This document shows positions 8,025-18,550 of a DNA stretch of 64,000 bases, one piece after another. The notes beneath the pieces are model-generated. The model did not search any database. It was not told where the DNA came from and saw nothing but the letters and a program-made list of their open reading frames with translations. Both the position numbers and the translations under genes were made by a program. Source of the DNA: Carnobacterium gallinarum DSM 4847 (lineage in GTDB: Bacteria; Bacillota; Bacilli; Lactobacillales; Carnobacteriaceae); contig NZ_JQLU01000005.1 in assembly GCF_000744375.1 (NCBI RefSeq), positions 248,001 through 312,000 of the forward strand, read 5' to 3'. Every line of letters starts with the position of its first letter. Within the stretch, counting starts at the first letter, position 1.

Positions 8025-8846
8025 TTATTTTTTTGCTAAAGCTTCTTTTCCTTTTTCCAAATAGCTTAAATCTCCAATATCTACAATAGAGTAGCTACCA
8101 TCTTTCACTTTCACTTTGGTTACACTGCAATTTTTAATTGATTCTCCTTGATATCCTCCTGGCACCAACAACTCTAAAATAGTTGGAATCTCACTACCAT
8201 GAGCAACAATTAAAATATTCCCTCCACCTTTTTCAGTTCCTTTTTTGACAATTTGATCCATGGCTTTCTGTGATCTAATAACAATCTCTGCATAATTTTC
8301 TGCAGTTCCCGTTGGATCATTTTTAGCAATTAAATTGGCAATATCTTCATCACTTAACTTCTCCGTTAACGCACCATATTGTGACCAATCTTCATCAAAG
8401 GTTAAACCATTTTGCTGAAAAATCGGATCCCACATTGTTGCATTATCTCGTCCTTCATAGCCACCGTAATTCCACTCTCTTAATCCAGTCAATGTCTCTA
8501 ATTCTAGATTTTTACGATTCCCTTGCTGCAGGACATAATGAGCAGTTGAAATAGCTCGTCCCAAATCACTAGAGTAAGCCAGTACAAAAGGAGTTGCTTC
8601 CAAACCGAATGCTAACTCTTCCGCACCTTGAACACCTTCTTCTGTCAAAGGTGTATCTGACCATCCCTGAACTTGTCCGGTTGTATTAAACATCGTTTTT
8701 CCATGCCTCACAAAATACAAAACAAGCTCCTTATCGTCTATTGCTAATTTACTACTTTCTAGTGCTTGATCATTAGTAGCAGACTCTCCATTACACGCTG
8801 CCAATAATACTACACAACCTAATAAAACAATCCATAATTTTTTCAT
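8025..8846 (-). CDS. Histidine-phosphatase-family lipoprotein
   Basis: The signal peptide MKKLWIVLLGCVVLLAAC has lipobox LAAC, so the enzyme should sit outside the cell. The phosphoglycerate-mutase-like core has the phosphohistidine motif LYFVRHGKTMFN, the conserved acid in GLREWNYGGYEG and the second His in VAHGSE. These fit a branch 2-type or PGAM-type phosphatase; the substrate is not predictable. I start at ATG 8846, seven bases after GGAG; an in-frame ATG four codons upstream has no better RBS. It lies 21 bp behind the 6-phospho-beta-glucosidase gene on the same strand and is probably the last gene of that PTS operon. The terminator at 7982-8023 follows. Confidence 0.85.
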   Translation of the reverse strand: MKKLWIVLLGCVVLLAACNGESATNDQALESSKLAIDDKELVLYFVRHGKTMFNTTGQVQGWSDTPLTEEGVQGAEELAFGLEATPFVLAYSSDLGRAISTAHYVLQQGNRKNLELETLTGLREWNYGGYEGRDNATMWDPIFQQNGLTFDEDWSQYGALTEKLSDEDIANLIAKNDPTGTAENYAEIVIRSQKAMDQIVKKGTEKGGGNILIVAHGSEIPTILELLVPGGYQGESIKNCSVTKVKVKDGSYSIVDIGDLSYLEKGKEALAKK

Positions 8847-8867
8847 TGTATTCTCCATGGTTTCATT

Positions 8868-10307
<1,440 letters not shown>

Positions 10308-10331
10308 CTAGTTTATTTAATCTAATTTTTG

Positions 10332-10679
10332 TTATTTTTTTGCTTCTAATGAAGTCAATCTTGTATCTACTTTTTCAGCAATCTTGACTAAATGATTGGT
10401 AATGTTAATCTCGCTATAAATCGTCATTAGTGTATCTTGAGCATGGGTAAACAGTAAGGATGGTTTATGTTCTACTTCCTCTTCACGCATCTCATTTTGA
10501 ATGGCCTCTGTTTGAATCTTATGGGCTTCTGTAATATTTTTCTTTGCTAATTTCATTTCAGCCTGTGCCGTTGCAAAATCATTTTTTTCAGTTGCAACTA
10601 AGGCATTTTTACAATTTACACGTGCATCTCCAGCAAATAAAATAATATTCATTGCTTGTTTTGTTGTTAGATCGTCCAT
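10332..10679 (-). CDS. PTS lactose/cellobiose-type EIIA
   Basis: The 115-residue helical protein has the phospho-acceptor motif SLLFTHAQDTLM (His79) and the DAR...A.N start of the lactose/cellobiose IIA family. It passes phosphate from HPr to the EIIB encoded two genes upstream. The start is one base after the end of the EIIC gene, so the two are translationally linked. A GAAGGGA RBS lies inside the EIIC gene. Cytoplasmic. Confidence 0.93.
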   Translation of the reverse strand: MDDLTTKQAMNIILFAGDARVNCKNALVATEKNDFATAQAEMKLAKKNITEAHKIQTEAIQNEMREEEVEHKPSLLFTHAQDTLMTIYSEINITNHLVKIAEKVDTRLTSLEAKK

Positions 10680-10680
10680 T

Positions 10681-11937
10681 TTACGTGGTCCCTTCTGCTT
10701 TTAGATTTTCGGCCTTCGTTTCTTGATCGTCATAGGCTTTAAAGAACGGATACCAAATTGCAGCTGAAATCACAAAGATCAGCGCCATCAAGAGTAATCC
10801 AAAAATACTACCGGTTGTAAACCAAGTTACAAATGGGAATGGTACATACCACATCTCAAATTGAACCTTAGGAATGGGTGCAAAATGAATCACTTTCGTA
10901 AATAAATAAATCACTGTTGGTAAAATAATTCCTTGCAGCCACATTGGAATCATCAACAAGGGGTTCCAAGCTACAACACCGAAGATAACGGGTTCATTAA
11001 TATTAAAAATAGATGGTGCTAAACAGGCTTTCCCTAATGCGCTAATCTTTTTAGACCGTGCTCGCATCATCATAAAGACAAGTGGCATCGTGCATCCAAT
11101 TCCACCAATCCATAAGTAAGCGGAATATAACGTACTACTTGTGACTAAATTCAATGTTTCTGCAGTTGCTTGACCATTTTGAACTAATGTCAAATTTTCA
11201 GCAATTGCTTTTAACAATACGGGTTGAACAACTGGTGTTAAGACCCATGTCGAAATTCCCATTGAATACAAAAAGCAAATCAAAAACATCATTCCGATAA
11301 AACCTAATGGCGACTCCATAAAGCTTGATAAAGGCATAAATACGCTCAGCACCATGTTATATAAATCAACATTTAACATCAAAACAACGACCCAACCAAA
11401 GACAATAACAATCCCAATTGGCAGCATTGAATCAAACCAGGCTCTCACAAAATCAGGAATCACAGAGTCCTCTTTAAAGAACGAGAATTTCCCAACCATC
11501 ACTAACACAAATCCTGCAATTAAGCCAGCGACAATCGCAACAAACATTCCACCTGCCCCTAAAGCTTCATGACCAAAACCAACCACGCCATCCTTTTCAA
11601 TTTGTGGAGAAATAATCATGAGAAATAATATCAAACCACTCATTCCCGCAACAATTCGTTGCTTTCTAAGACGCTTCTTTTCCATTAAATTAAAAGGAAT
11701 CAAAAATGCTACAAAGAGAGAAATCTTCCCCATCGTCCAACCAAATGGAATCCAAAAACTTGGTAGCATCGGAAAATATTCATTTAATATCGCTAACATT
11801 GAAAAAATAGAGCCTAAAAAAACAAATGGTAACGTTTGCATAATTGAATCTTTAATACTGACAATCCAAGGATTATTATTCACTTTATTCATTTTTGGTG
11901 AAAAGCTATTTTCCAACCAATTAATTAATCCATTCAT
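10681..11937 (-). CDS. PTS lactose/cellobiose-type EIIC permease
   Basis: About ten membrane segments. GSIFSMLAILNEYFP near the N-terminus, and PSIFNINEPVIFGVVAWNPL, the substrate-binding signature of this permease family, are visible. I start at ATG 11937 behind a strong GGAGGGG; the frame is open further upstream but overlaps the EIIB gene. With EIIA and EIIB it forms a membrane complex that imports and phosphorylates a beta-diglucoside such as cellobiose; the exact sugar is not shown by sequence. A C-terminal charged tail of about 25 residues is cytoplasmic. Confidence 0.93.
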   Translation of the reverse strand: MNGLINWLENSFSPKMNKVNNNPWIVSIKDSIMQTLPFVFLGSIFSMLAILNEYFPMLPSFWIPFGWTMGKISLFVAFLIPFNLMEKKRLRKQRIVAGMSGLILFLMIISPQIEKDGVVGFGHEALGAGGMFVAIVAGLIAGFVLVMVGKFSFFKEDSVIPDFVRAWFDSMLPIGIVIVFGWVVVLMLNVDLYNMVLSVFMPLSSFMESPLGFIGMMFLICFLYSMGISTWVLTPVVQPVLLKAIAENLTLVQNGQATAETLNLVTSSTLYSAYLWIGGIGCTMPLVFMMMRARSKKISALGKACLAPSIFNINEPVIFGVVAWNPLLMIPMWLQGIILPTVIYLFTKVIHFAPIPKVQFEMWYVPFPFVTWFTTGSIFGLLLMALIFVISAAIWYPFFKAYDDQETKAENLKAEGTT

Positions 11938-11956
11938 CTCATTATCCCCTCCTTTA

Positions 11957-12277
11957 TTATCCTTCTTCTTGTAAAGCACTTTGCAAATGTTCAATGGCTG
12001 CATTACCATCTAGCGTTGCATAATACTCTTTTTTCATCAGTATTACTTTGATTGGAAATTCATGAATCAGATCATCAATTTCATCTAAAATATAAGCCAA
12101 ATGAGGTCCTACCATTAAAGCATCAATCTCCTCAATATAGTTCTCAATTTCTGATTCACTTCTAGCAGAAATCTTCATATCTAATTGCTTTTCTTTAGCA
12201 GCCTTCCGCATATTAGCTGCCATAAATCCGCTACTTGCCCCTGATCCACAAACTAATAAAACATTTAATTCACTCAT
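11957..12277 (-). CDS. PTS lactose/cellobiose-type EIIB
   Basis: The P-loop VLLVCGSGASSGFMA carries the phospho-Cys (Cys10 from ATG 12277) typical of cellobiose-type IIB. Start chosen from the RBS GGAGGAAG; an upstream in-frame start (12331) would add 18 residues absent from the family. First gene of the operon EIIB-EIIC-EIIA-6-phospho-beta-glucosidase-phosphatase; the spacing to EIIC is 19 bp. Confidence 0.93.
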   Translation of the reverse strand: MSELNVLLVCGSGASSGFMAANMRKAAKEKQLDMKISARSESEIENYIEEIDALMVGPHLAYILDEIDDLIHEFPIKVILMKKEYYATLDGNAAIEHLQSALQEEG

Positions 12278-12337
12278 TTTTTCTTCCTCCCGACTAAGTT
12301 TTCTTACACTCCTATCATCTATAATTTTCACTTATTT

Positions 12338-12393
12338 ATCAAATATCCTTTTTTCCTACTACGTCTAATTTGGCGGAAAAAAATGTATTTGAT
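12338..12393. promoter_or_regulatory. Imperfect dyad between divergent PTS operon and regulator
   Basis: ATCAAATATCCTTTTTTCC (12338-12356) is mirrored by GGAAAAAAATGTATTTGAT (12375-12393), 18 bases apart, in the 174-bp gap between the two starts. This is the likely binding site of the LicR-type regulator, by position only. Confidence 0.45.
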
Positions 12394-12451
12394 TTGCTAC
12401 TAAGAAGATTGAGATAATAGAATGAATAAGAAATGAGAGGAGATTTTTACT

Positions 12452-14353
12452 GTGTCCTTAAATAAAAAAGAAACAGCGCTGATAAAAATGCTGACGCAGC
12501 AACAAACTTGGCTATCAGCAACCTATTTATCGGAAGCTTTATCTACCTCAACACGAACTATTCGGAATTATGTCTACCGGATTAATCAAAAAGCTGGACT
12601 TGAATTGATTGTATCTTCTAGACAAGGCTATCAAATCGATTGCACTTTTGGTGTTGAAGAGTTACTCTCTCAAAATAAACGAGACGTATATACACCTAAA
12701 GATCGACTGAATTATTTAATGAATTTATTGATTCAACATCGAAATGTAGACTATTTTGATGTAGCTGAAACGCTATTTGTTAGTGTTCCAACTATTGAAA
12801 AAGATACTCTACGTTTACGTAAAAAATTATGTGGTTTTAATTTAACCTTAGTAAAGCATGGGCAATTCCTCAGTATGGAAGGTGAAGAAGTTAATTTTCG
12901 TCGTCTAGCTAGTACAATGTTGCAAGATGAGGCCTTGCAAAGTTTTCAATCCTTAGATTACATTCAATCTATTTTTCCAGATATCTCAATTCAGTATGTA
13001 CAAAAAATTGTAATGACCTGCTTAAATCAACAACATTTATATGTAAATGGATATGCAATGAATAGTTTGCTGTTACATATCGCTATTGCCATTAATCGAC
13101 TACTTCATAACCAGCGATCTGAAATGGTGCCTACACCTCTTCTCTTTTCAGATGATCAAATGGAGCATTTATTAGCTAAGCAAATTGCGCTAGAACTTAA
13201 TCAGTCCTTTCAAGTAGAGATGGATCAATATGAAGTTTATAATTTAACCTTGCTTTTAATGACAAAAATCTCTCCATCAAATGATGCCTTTTTAAAAAAT
13301 TATATGGATACTTCGATTTACACCTTTGTAGAAGAAACGATGCAATTAGTTTCAGAAAAATACTTTATTGCTACTGTTTCAGCAGATCTCATTTTAAACT
13401 TAGCATTACATGTCTCAAATTTAATTACTCGAGCCAAAAACGGAAAACAAGTTCGCAACCCTTTGGCAGAGGAAATTAAACAATCCTATGCCTTTATTTA
13501 TGAAGTTGCTGTTTTTATTGCCAAACAAATCCAAAAAAATATCCAAATGCCGATTACTGATGATGAGATTACCTTTATTGCCTTGCATATTGGGTCCTAT
13601 TTTGAGGAAAAATTTGAAACTGAAAATAAACTGAGCTGCATGATTTACACTCCTGAATATTACGACCTTCATCAACGATTAATCTATAAAGTGGGCGATA
13701 CATTTAAATCAAGTTTAACTATTCTTGGAAGTGTTCATTTGCTAAATAATGAGGATATTGCTGAATTAAAGCGAGCTGACTTAGTCTTAACTACAATTGA
13801 TTTGCCTGACTGGCCTAATGGGATTCACATCTCACCTTTTCTTTCACAAAAAGATATAGATAAAATTCAAAAACAGATACACTATGTACAAAATCAACAG
13901 TTGCAAACAGAGCTTAAGGAAGGGCTTACAAAGTATTTAACTCCTGAACGCTTTGAGCGCAATATTTATTTGGACACACCAGAGGAATACATTGAACATC
14001 TTGGTGGACAACTAGTTCACGCTCACTACATCGATCGTTCATTTATTGAATTGATTAAAGAACGGGAAAAAATGTCAGCGACTTCATTTAATAATTCCGT
14101 GGCTTTGCCTCATGCAATTGAAATGAGCGCCAAGAAAACTGGCGTTTCAATTATTATTAATAAACATCCAATAAAATGGGATACTCACTACGTTCAAGTG
14201 ATTATTATGATTGTCATGAACCAAAGTGATACTAAAAAATTCAGACAACTTTTTGATTTTATGATTGATACTTTTTCTAATCAAGAGCGACTAAAACATT
14301 TGTTAGATGCCGAAAATTATGAGCAATTTATTGAGAAATTATTTACGTTATGA
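12452..14353 (+). CDS. LicR/BglG-type PTS-regulated transcriptional activator
   Basis: The 633-residue protein has the multi-domain layout of LicR/MtlR. An N-terminal HTH (TWLSATYLSEALSTSTRTIR) is followed by a second HTH region (VDYFDVAETLFVSVPTIEKD). Two PRD domains (about 180-390) have His-containing motifs such as LLLHIAIAINRL and FIALHIGSYFEE. An EIIB-like segment (about 395-480) and a C-terminal EIIA domain follow, with ALPHAIE (His554). Activity should be set by HPr- and EII-dependent phosphorylation, so the divergent PTS operon is induced by its own sugar. GTG start with GAGAGGAG upstream. The EIIB-like part has a Cys in LSCMIYT, but the loop is not canonical. Confidence 0.88.
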   Translation: MSLNKKETALIKMLTQQQTWLSATYLSEALSTSTRTIRNYVYRINQKAGLELIVSSRQGYQIDCTFGVEELLSQNKRDVYTPKDRLNYLMNLLIQHRNVDYFDVAETLFVSVPTIEKDTLRLRKKLCGFNLTLVKHGQFLSMEGEEVNFRRLASTMLQDEALQSFQSLDYIQSIFPDISIQYVQKIVMTCLNQQHLYVNGYAMNSLLLHIAIAINRLLHNQRSEMVPTPLLFSDDQMEHLLAKQIALELNQSFQVEMDQYEVYNLTLLLMTKISPSNDAFLKNYMDTSIYTFVEETMQLVSEKYFIATVSADLILNLALHVSNLITRAKNGKQVRNPLAEEIKQSYAFIYEVAVFIAKQIQKNIQMPITDDEITFIALHIGSYFEEKFETENKLSCMIYTPEYYDLHQRLIYKVGDTFKSSLTILGSVHLLNNEDIAELKRADLVLTTIDLPDWPNGIHISPFLSQKDIDKIQKQIHYVQNQQLQTELKEGLTKYLTPERFERNIYLDTPEEYIEHLGGQLVHAHYIDRSFIELIKEREKMSATSFNNSVALPHAIEMSAKKTGVSIIINKHPIKWDTHYVQVIIMIVMNQSDTKKFRQLFDFMIDTFSNQERLKHLLDAENYEQFIEKLFTL

Positions 14354-14388
14354 CTAAATTAAAAAAAGACTGAGAAAAAGCAATATTT

Positions 14389-14451
14389 AAATGAATAAAG
14401 AGGGCGAAACAAACTAAAACATAGTTTGTCTCACCCTCTTTAATTCATTTA
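14389..14451. terminator. Bidirectional terminator
   Basis: Long interrupted stem (AAATGAATAAAGAGGG ... AAACAAACTA / TAGTTTGTCTCACCCTCTTT...ATTCATTT) between the converging regulator and kinase genes. Confidence 0.8.
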
Positions 14452-14454
14452 TTC

Positions 14455-15885
14455 TTAGACAGAAGTTTCTTCTGCCACCGTTTCTTGTGGGAAGGATAAT
14501 CTAAAAGTTGTTCCTTCATTTGGTACACTTTCTACTGTGATTTTAGCATTATGCATATTTATTAGCTGCTGGACAATCGCTAAACCTAAACCAGATTCCC
14601 CAAATTTAGTATTTTTTCTAGAAACATCTGCTTTGTAGTAGCGTTCCCAAATATTAGCAACCTCTTCAGCGGTCATTCCAATTCCAGTATCTTGAATTTC
14701 AATCACTGTTTCATTTAATCCAGCAAAACCAGTTACTGTAATGTGACCATTTGAAGTAAATTGAATAGCATTTTGAATGATATTCACAATGATTTGCACA
14801 AATCGATCGTAGTCTGCAAAAATAGTTAGATCTGGTGAACAGTCTAATTCTAACGTATTTCCAGCCTCACTAGCTTTTACATTTAGCTGTTGAACAATTC
14901 CCTCTAAGGCCTCAAATGCATTAAAGGTATACTTAGATAATGTAATCTGATTAGAACGAATTTTTTCATAATCTAGATTTTCATTCACTAAACGAATTAA
15001 GCGACGGGTTTCATTTTGCATCAACGTAATGCTACGTTTCTTTTGCTCTTCTGGAAAGACATCATATTCCAGACCTTCTAGAAGCCCATTAATGGTTGTT
15101 AGAGGCGTTCTCATTTCATGAGCTGCATCAGCCATGAATTGTCTTCGGCGATTCTCTTGACGCTCAATTTCTTCATTTGAGTCCTTCAAAGAGCTGGCCA
15201 TGCTATTAAAGTCTTCCGCTAAATCATCAAACTCATCTCTAGCCTTACTTTCTAAATGCACATCGAAATCACCTTTAGAAATACGATGAGTTGCATTCCG
15301 AATGCGATTAATTCGTTTTACTTGATACTGCGCTAAGACAAAACTCAATATTAATGCACATATTGTTGAAATAATCAGCGCAAAATAAAGATTTTTCTTC
15401 AATTCAGAAATACTTCCTTTAATGTTACTAACGGGAGCATCAACATAAACTACACCAGCAAATTGCTGCGTATCTGAATAGACGAATGGTACTAATACCC
15501 ATAGCTGTTGCTTTTTATTTCCTAACAAATCAATAGCTGAATCACCTTTTGAACTAACTTCATTTCCAGATTCCAGTGCTTTAAAATCTGCTTCTGAGAT
15601 ATTTAAGTACTTGCCTTTGTCTCGTAAAGGAGAAATAATCTGCTTTTTATCATTAGTTACAAAAATACGAATGTCTTGATTACGCAGTAGAGCCTCTGCC
15701 CACTGAGAATTCTCTAATAGACCATTGGGATTTTCAATAATTGTATTGGCATAACTACTTAGCTGGCGCTCCAAGTTCTCTTGCACTGTATCTGATGTAA
15801 ATTTAACAAATGAAAAACCTAGAATAATTAAAACCGTCATAATAACTGCAAAAAAGGCCAACATTTGTTGATAAAGATACTTCAT
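14455..15885 (-). CDS. Membrane sensor histidine kinase
   Basis: The 476-residue kinase has TM1 at about 8-30, an outside sensing domain of about 130 residues, TM2 at about 165-187, HAMP (RINRIRNATHRISKGDFDVH) and HisKA with MADAAHEMRTPL (His256). The HATPase domain has NIIQNAIQFT (N box), IEIQDTGIGM (G1) and GESGLGLAIV (G2). The gene starts two bases after the stop of its response regulator. The outside domain resembles a PAS-like (Cache/dCache) fold but shows no ligand clue. The pair resembles envelope-stress systems of lactic acid bacteria. I give no gene name because I cannot decide which. A Glu/Val tail follows the catalytic domain. Confidence 0.92.
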   Translation of the reverse strand: MKYLYQQMLAFFAVIMTVLIILGFSFVKFTSDTVQENLERQLSSYANTIIENPNGLLENSQWAEALLRNQDIRIFVTNDKKQIISPLRDKGKYLNISEADFKALESGNEVSSKGDSAIDLLGNKKQQLWVLVPFVYSDTQQFAGVVYVDAPVSNIKGSISELKKNLYFALIISTICALILSFVLAQYQVKRINRIRNATHRISKGDFDVHLESKARDEFDDLAEDFNSMASSLKDSNEEIERQENRRRQFMADAAHEMRTPLTTINGLLEGLEYDVFPEEQKKRSITLMQNETRRLIRLVNENLDYEKIRSNQITLSKYTFNAFEALEGIVQQLNVKASEAGNTLELDCSPDLTIFADYDRFVQIIVNIIQNAIQFTSNGHITVTGFAGLNETVIEIQDTGIGMTAEEVANIWERYYKADVSRKNTKFGESGLGLAIVQQLINMHNAKITVESVPNEGTTFRLSFPQETVAEETSV

Positions 15886-15887
15886 AG

Positions 15888-16613
15888 TTATTCAACTCCG
15901 CTGTCATCAAACTTATAACCGACTCCCCAGACAGTTTGAATTACCTGTGGACCCGTTTTTTCAATTTTTTGACGTAATTTTTTTATATGTGCATCGACGG
16001 TTCGCTCATCCCCATAATATTGATAATCCCAAACAAGTGTTAATAACTGTTCTCTTGAGAAAACCTGTTTAGGACTTCTAGCTAATGTGTAAAGCAACTC
16101 AAATTCTTTTGGTGTTAATCCTTCAATTGGTTTTTTGAATAAAAAGGCTTCTCTTGTTTTTGTGTTAATCTTTAAATGATCCGTCTCCACTTCAAAATCT
16201 TCATCTTTAGTGTGCTTTGTTCCATCTGAGCTTTCTTGTATGCTTAAATCCGCTCTACGATGTAATGCTTTAAGACGAGCAATTAATGTTAATGGACTAA
16301 AAGGTTTCGTTACATAGTCATCTGCGCCCATTTCTAGACCAATTACTTGATCACTCTCTGAATCTTTAGCTGTTAACATAATAATCGGAATACTTTCAGA
16401 TACTTTTCTAATTTCACGACAAATCTGAATTCCGTCCATTGTCGGTAAGTTTAAATCTAACGTAACAATATCCCATGCATCAGGTTTCTCTAAAAAAGCA
16501 TCTAATCCTTCTTTTCCATCTTGCTTAAAGGTTGCATCCCAATTTTCTTTTAAAAAAAACATTTCCATCATTTCACAGACAGATTGGTTGTCTTCAATCA
16601 TTAATATTTTCAT
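15888..16613 (-). CDS. OmpR/PhoB-family response regulator
   Basis: Receiver domain with acidic pocket IEDN, phospho-Asp53 in VTLDLNLPTMDG, and the switch Thr and Lys in IMLTAKDSES and DDYVTKPFSP. A linker of about 25 charged residues leads to a winged-helix domain (LTPKEFELLYTLARSP, DERTVDAHIKKLRQKI). It is the partner of the kinase directly downstream. Targets are not visible, but the next gene in the same direction upstream encodes a cell-wall 3D-domain protein. Confidence 0.95.
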   Translation of the reverse strand: MKILMIEDNQSVCEMMEMFFLKENWDATFKQDGKEGLDAFLEKPDAWDIVTLDLNLPTMDGIQICREIRKVSESIPIIMLTAKDSESDQVIGLEMGADDYVTKPFSPLTLIARLKALHRRADLSIQESSDGTKHTKDEDFEVETDHLKINTKTREAFLFKKPIEGLTPKEFELLYTLARSPKQVFSREQLLTLVWDYQYYGDERTVDAHIKKLRQKIEKTGPQVIQTVWGVGYKFDDSGVE

Positions 16614-16734
16614 CTAGATCCCTCGTTTCTGTTCAATTCTGATAGTCTCTCTTCATTATACTATTTTTAACTGCTGAAACAAAGTAACTTACTAAAGAAT
16701 CAAATTTTCTTCACAAAGTATTCATACTTAGAAT

Positions 16735-16770
16735 AAAGAAAAAAGCCCTCATATTTCTATGAGAGCTTTA
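16735..16770 (-). terminator. Terminator of the LysM-3D gene
   Basis: On the minus strand the stem AAAGCTCTCATA / TATGAGGGCTTT (one mismatch) runs into TTTTTTCTTT. Confidence 0.8.
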
Positions 16771-16783
16771 AGCATAATCTATC

Positions 16784-17680
16784 TTAATCTAAAATTGTTA
16801 CATTAACGGTACGAACGCCCCATTGATAGCAAGCAGCTACTGTTGAAAAATGTACATCAATCTTATTTCCAACAATTGCCCCGCCTGTATCGCCAGCAAT
16901 TGCTTCTCCATAACCTTCTACCATAACACGGCTACCTAATGGAATAACGCTTGGATCAACTGCAATCACATTTGGTGTTTGTCTTAGATCAATTCCAGTT
17001 GCGGTATACGGTGTTAATCCTGCTTCACTAAAACTATACGCTGTAGAAGTAACGGTTACTGTCCGTCCAGTTGTTGGTGCTGCTTCAGCAACGACTGGTA
17101 CTGGTGTTTCGGCTACAGGTGTTGCTTCAGCTGTTTCGATTGTTGCTTCAGCCACAGGTTCGATTGTTGGATTAACTTCCGTCACAACAGGTGCTGGTGT
17201 TTCTACAACAGGTGCTTTCCATGTTAATTTTGTTGTTTCGATTTTAGTAGGGTCTTTTTCAGTTTGTATTTTAAGCTTTTGTCCCACTTGAATAATTGAA
17301 TCAGCTGTTAAACCTTCATTCCATTTAGCTAAATCATCCATTGAAACTTCAAAAGCTTTTGCAATATTTTCACTAGTATCACCAGCTTCTACAGTATAAC
17401 TTGCAACAGTTGGTGTTTTCTCAATTTTTGTAACCTTTGTCATAGCTGCTTCTTTTTCAGTTAAGTTCTTATCAGCTAGTAGGTTTTTTATTAAATCTGG
17501 CGATTGACTAGAATCATTTAAATCCGCCAACACTGCTTGATTTGATTGGATAGTTACGTTTTGAGTTGATACTATCTTGTCTGAACTATCATCTAAAGTT
17601 GCAGCTAGTACAGAAGAGATCCCCACTGTCCCTGCAAATAAAGTTGACATAATAGCCATCGACATGATTGTTTTCTTCAT
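16784..17680 (-). CDS. Secreted LysM and 3D-domain cell-wall protein
   Basis: A signal peptide (MKKTIMSMAIMSTLFAGTVG..., cut near VLA-A) is followed by one LysM (about 94-138: YTVEAGDTSENIAKAFEVS) for peptidoglycan binding. A low-complexity linker of Pro/Val/Glu/Ala repeats (APVVTE, VAEAT, ETPVPVV) leads to a C-terminal 3D domain: TSTAYSF, GIDLRQTPNVIAVDPSVIPLG, AGDTGGAIVGNKIDVHF. The three Asp and the domain order fit Sps/YocH-like muralytic proteins related to MltA. Good RBS (AGGAGG). A 420-bp upstream gap may hold a structured leader. Monocistronic, with a terminator at 16735. Confidence 0.9.
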   Translation of the reverse strand: MKKTIMSMAIMSTLFAGTVGISSVLAATLDDSSDKIVSTQNVTIQSNQAVLADLNDSSQSPDLIKNLLADKNLTEKEAAMTKVTKIEKTPTVASYTVEAGDTSENIAKAFEVSMDDLAKWNEGLTADSIIQVGQKLKIQTEKDPTKIETTKLTWKAPVVETPAPVVTEVNPTIEPVAEATIETAEATPVAETPVPVVAEAAPTTGRTVTVTSTAYSFSEAGLTPYTATGIDLRQTPNVIAVDPSVIPLGSRVMVEGYGEAIAGDTGGAIVGNKIDVHFSTVAACYQWGVRTVNVTILD

Positions 17681-18101
17681 ACGTTTATTTCCTCCTATTC
17701 ATTACGAGGAAAATCTTACCATGCCACTAATCCCTCTAGGTTACTGAATCATTAAGCATTCATTACTCGGTTCCAAATCACTTAAGGATTACCGTTATAA
17801 TTGTAAATTTTCTGACAATTCTTTTTTTTTTAAAATAATACTAAATTTCATTTTATTTCTCATTTTTCCTTATAAACCCTAATTTACTCACTTTTAATTC
17901 TAAACTTTCAACAAATTTTTTTCTCATCTTTTTTTTTAAAATTTACAGCATTTACGTAAGATTGCTTATTTTAATATTACAAATCAACAAAATAAATGGT
18001 TAAATTCGCTACTATTTTATTTATAAAAAAAAGAAAGCATGCTTTTAGACTACATTGTTACAGTTAAATAACAACTAAGTCAGGTCATTTAGAAAAAATT
18101 G
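17681..18101. other. 420-bp intergenic region; possible structured leader
   Basis: No ORF with an RBS was seen. Bases 17690-17790 (leader side of the LysM-3D gene) have higher GC than the very T-rich remainder and contain words able to pair: GAGTAATGAAT and CGTAATGAAT repeated directly, and CCTAGAGGGATTAG. The rest (17815-18060) is poly-T-rich and shows nothing recognisable. Confidence 0.3.
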
Positions 18102-18446
18102 CTACTCATCTTCAATAGATATCGTCTCTTCTGTTCGTTTATTTTGCAGAAATTGAACTTCTTCAACCCGCATTTCAACAACGAAAACAGTCTCCTTCTC
18201 ACGATTAATAAAGCTATGAGATTGCATCTTTCCATTGAGACCAATCAAATCTCCTTTCTCACAATACAAATCAATTAGCTTCGCAACTTTACCCCAAGCA
18301 ACTATTGGAATAAAATCAGTTTGTCCTGAATCTGTTTTAAATAATCTCTGGACAGCAAGTGTATTATTCAGTACGACTTTATTCTCACCTACATTCTGAA
18401 TTTGTACCTCCCGAACTAAACGCCCCACCAATGTTACCTGATTCAT
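18102..18446 (-). CDS. ssbB: Single-stranded DNA-binding protein, short SsbB type
   Basis: An OB-fold Ssb of 114 residues: MNQVTLVGRLVREVQIQ, then FIPIVAWGKVAKLIDLYCEK, LIGLNGKMQSHSF. It lacks the Gly-rich linker and acidic DIPF tip of the housekeeping Ssb, as in SsbB proteins tied to competence in Firmicutes. ATG 18446 is preferred because GGGAG lies eight bases upstream; a GTG three codons earlier touches the RBS. No clear ComX or ComK box was found in the upstream 100 bp. Confidence 0.8.
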   Translation of the reverse strand: MNQVTLVGRLVREVQIQNVGENKVVLNNTLAVQRLFKTDSGQTDFIPIVAWGKVAKLIDLYCEKGDLIGLNGKMQSHSFINREKETVFVVEMRVEEVQFLQNKRTEETISIEDE

Positions 18447-18509
18447 GTTCTTCACTCCCTTCTGCTAGTACTATATGCAAAAAAAGTCAAAAAATTTTTT
18501 AAAACTAAA

Positions 18510-18545
18510 AAAAGTCTTAATTCAATTTTTTGAATTAAGACTTTT
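18510..18545 (-). terminator. Terminator after epuA
   Basis: A perfect 16-bp stem (AAAAGTCTTAATTCAA and complement, loop of 4). On the minus strand it is followed by a T-rich stretch. Confidence 0.85.
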
Positions 18546-18550
18546 GCTAG

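Noticed and set aside
11354-11974. Plus-strand frames within the EIIC gene
   Set aside because: Antisense of membrane-protein codons, no RBS.
17681-17800. c-di-AMP (ydaO) riboswitch before the LysM-3D gene
   Set aside because: Context fits and GCTTAAT occurs, but the conserved GGGG and GGGTGAAT elements could not be found.
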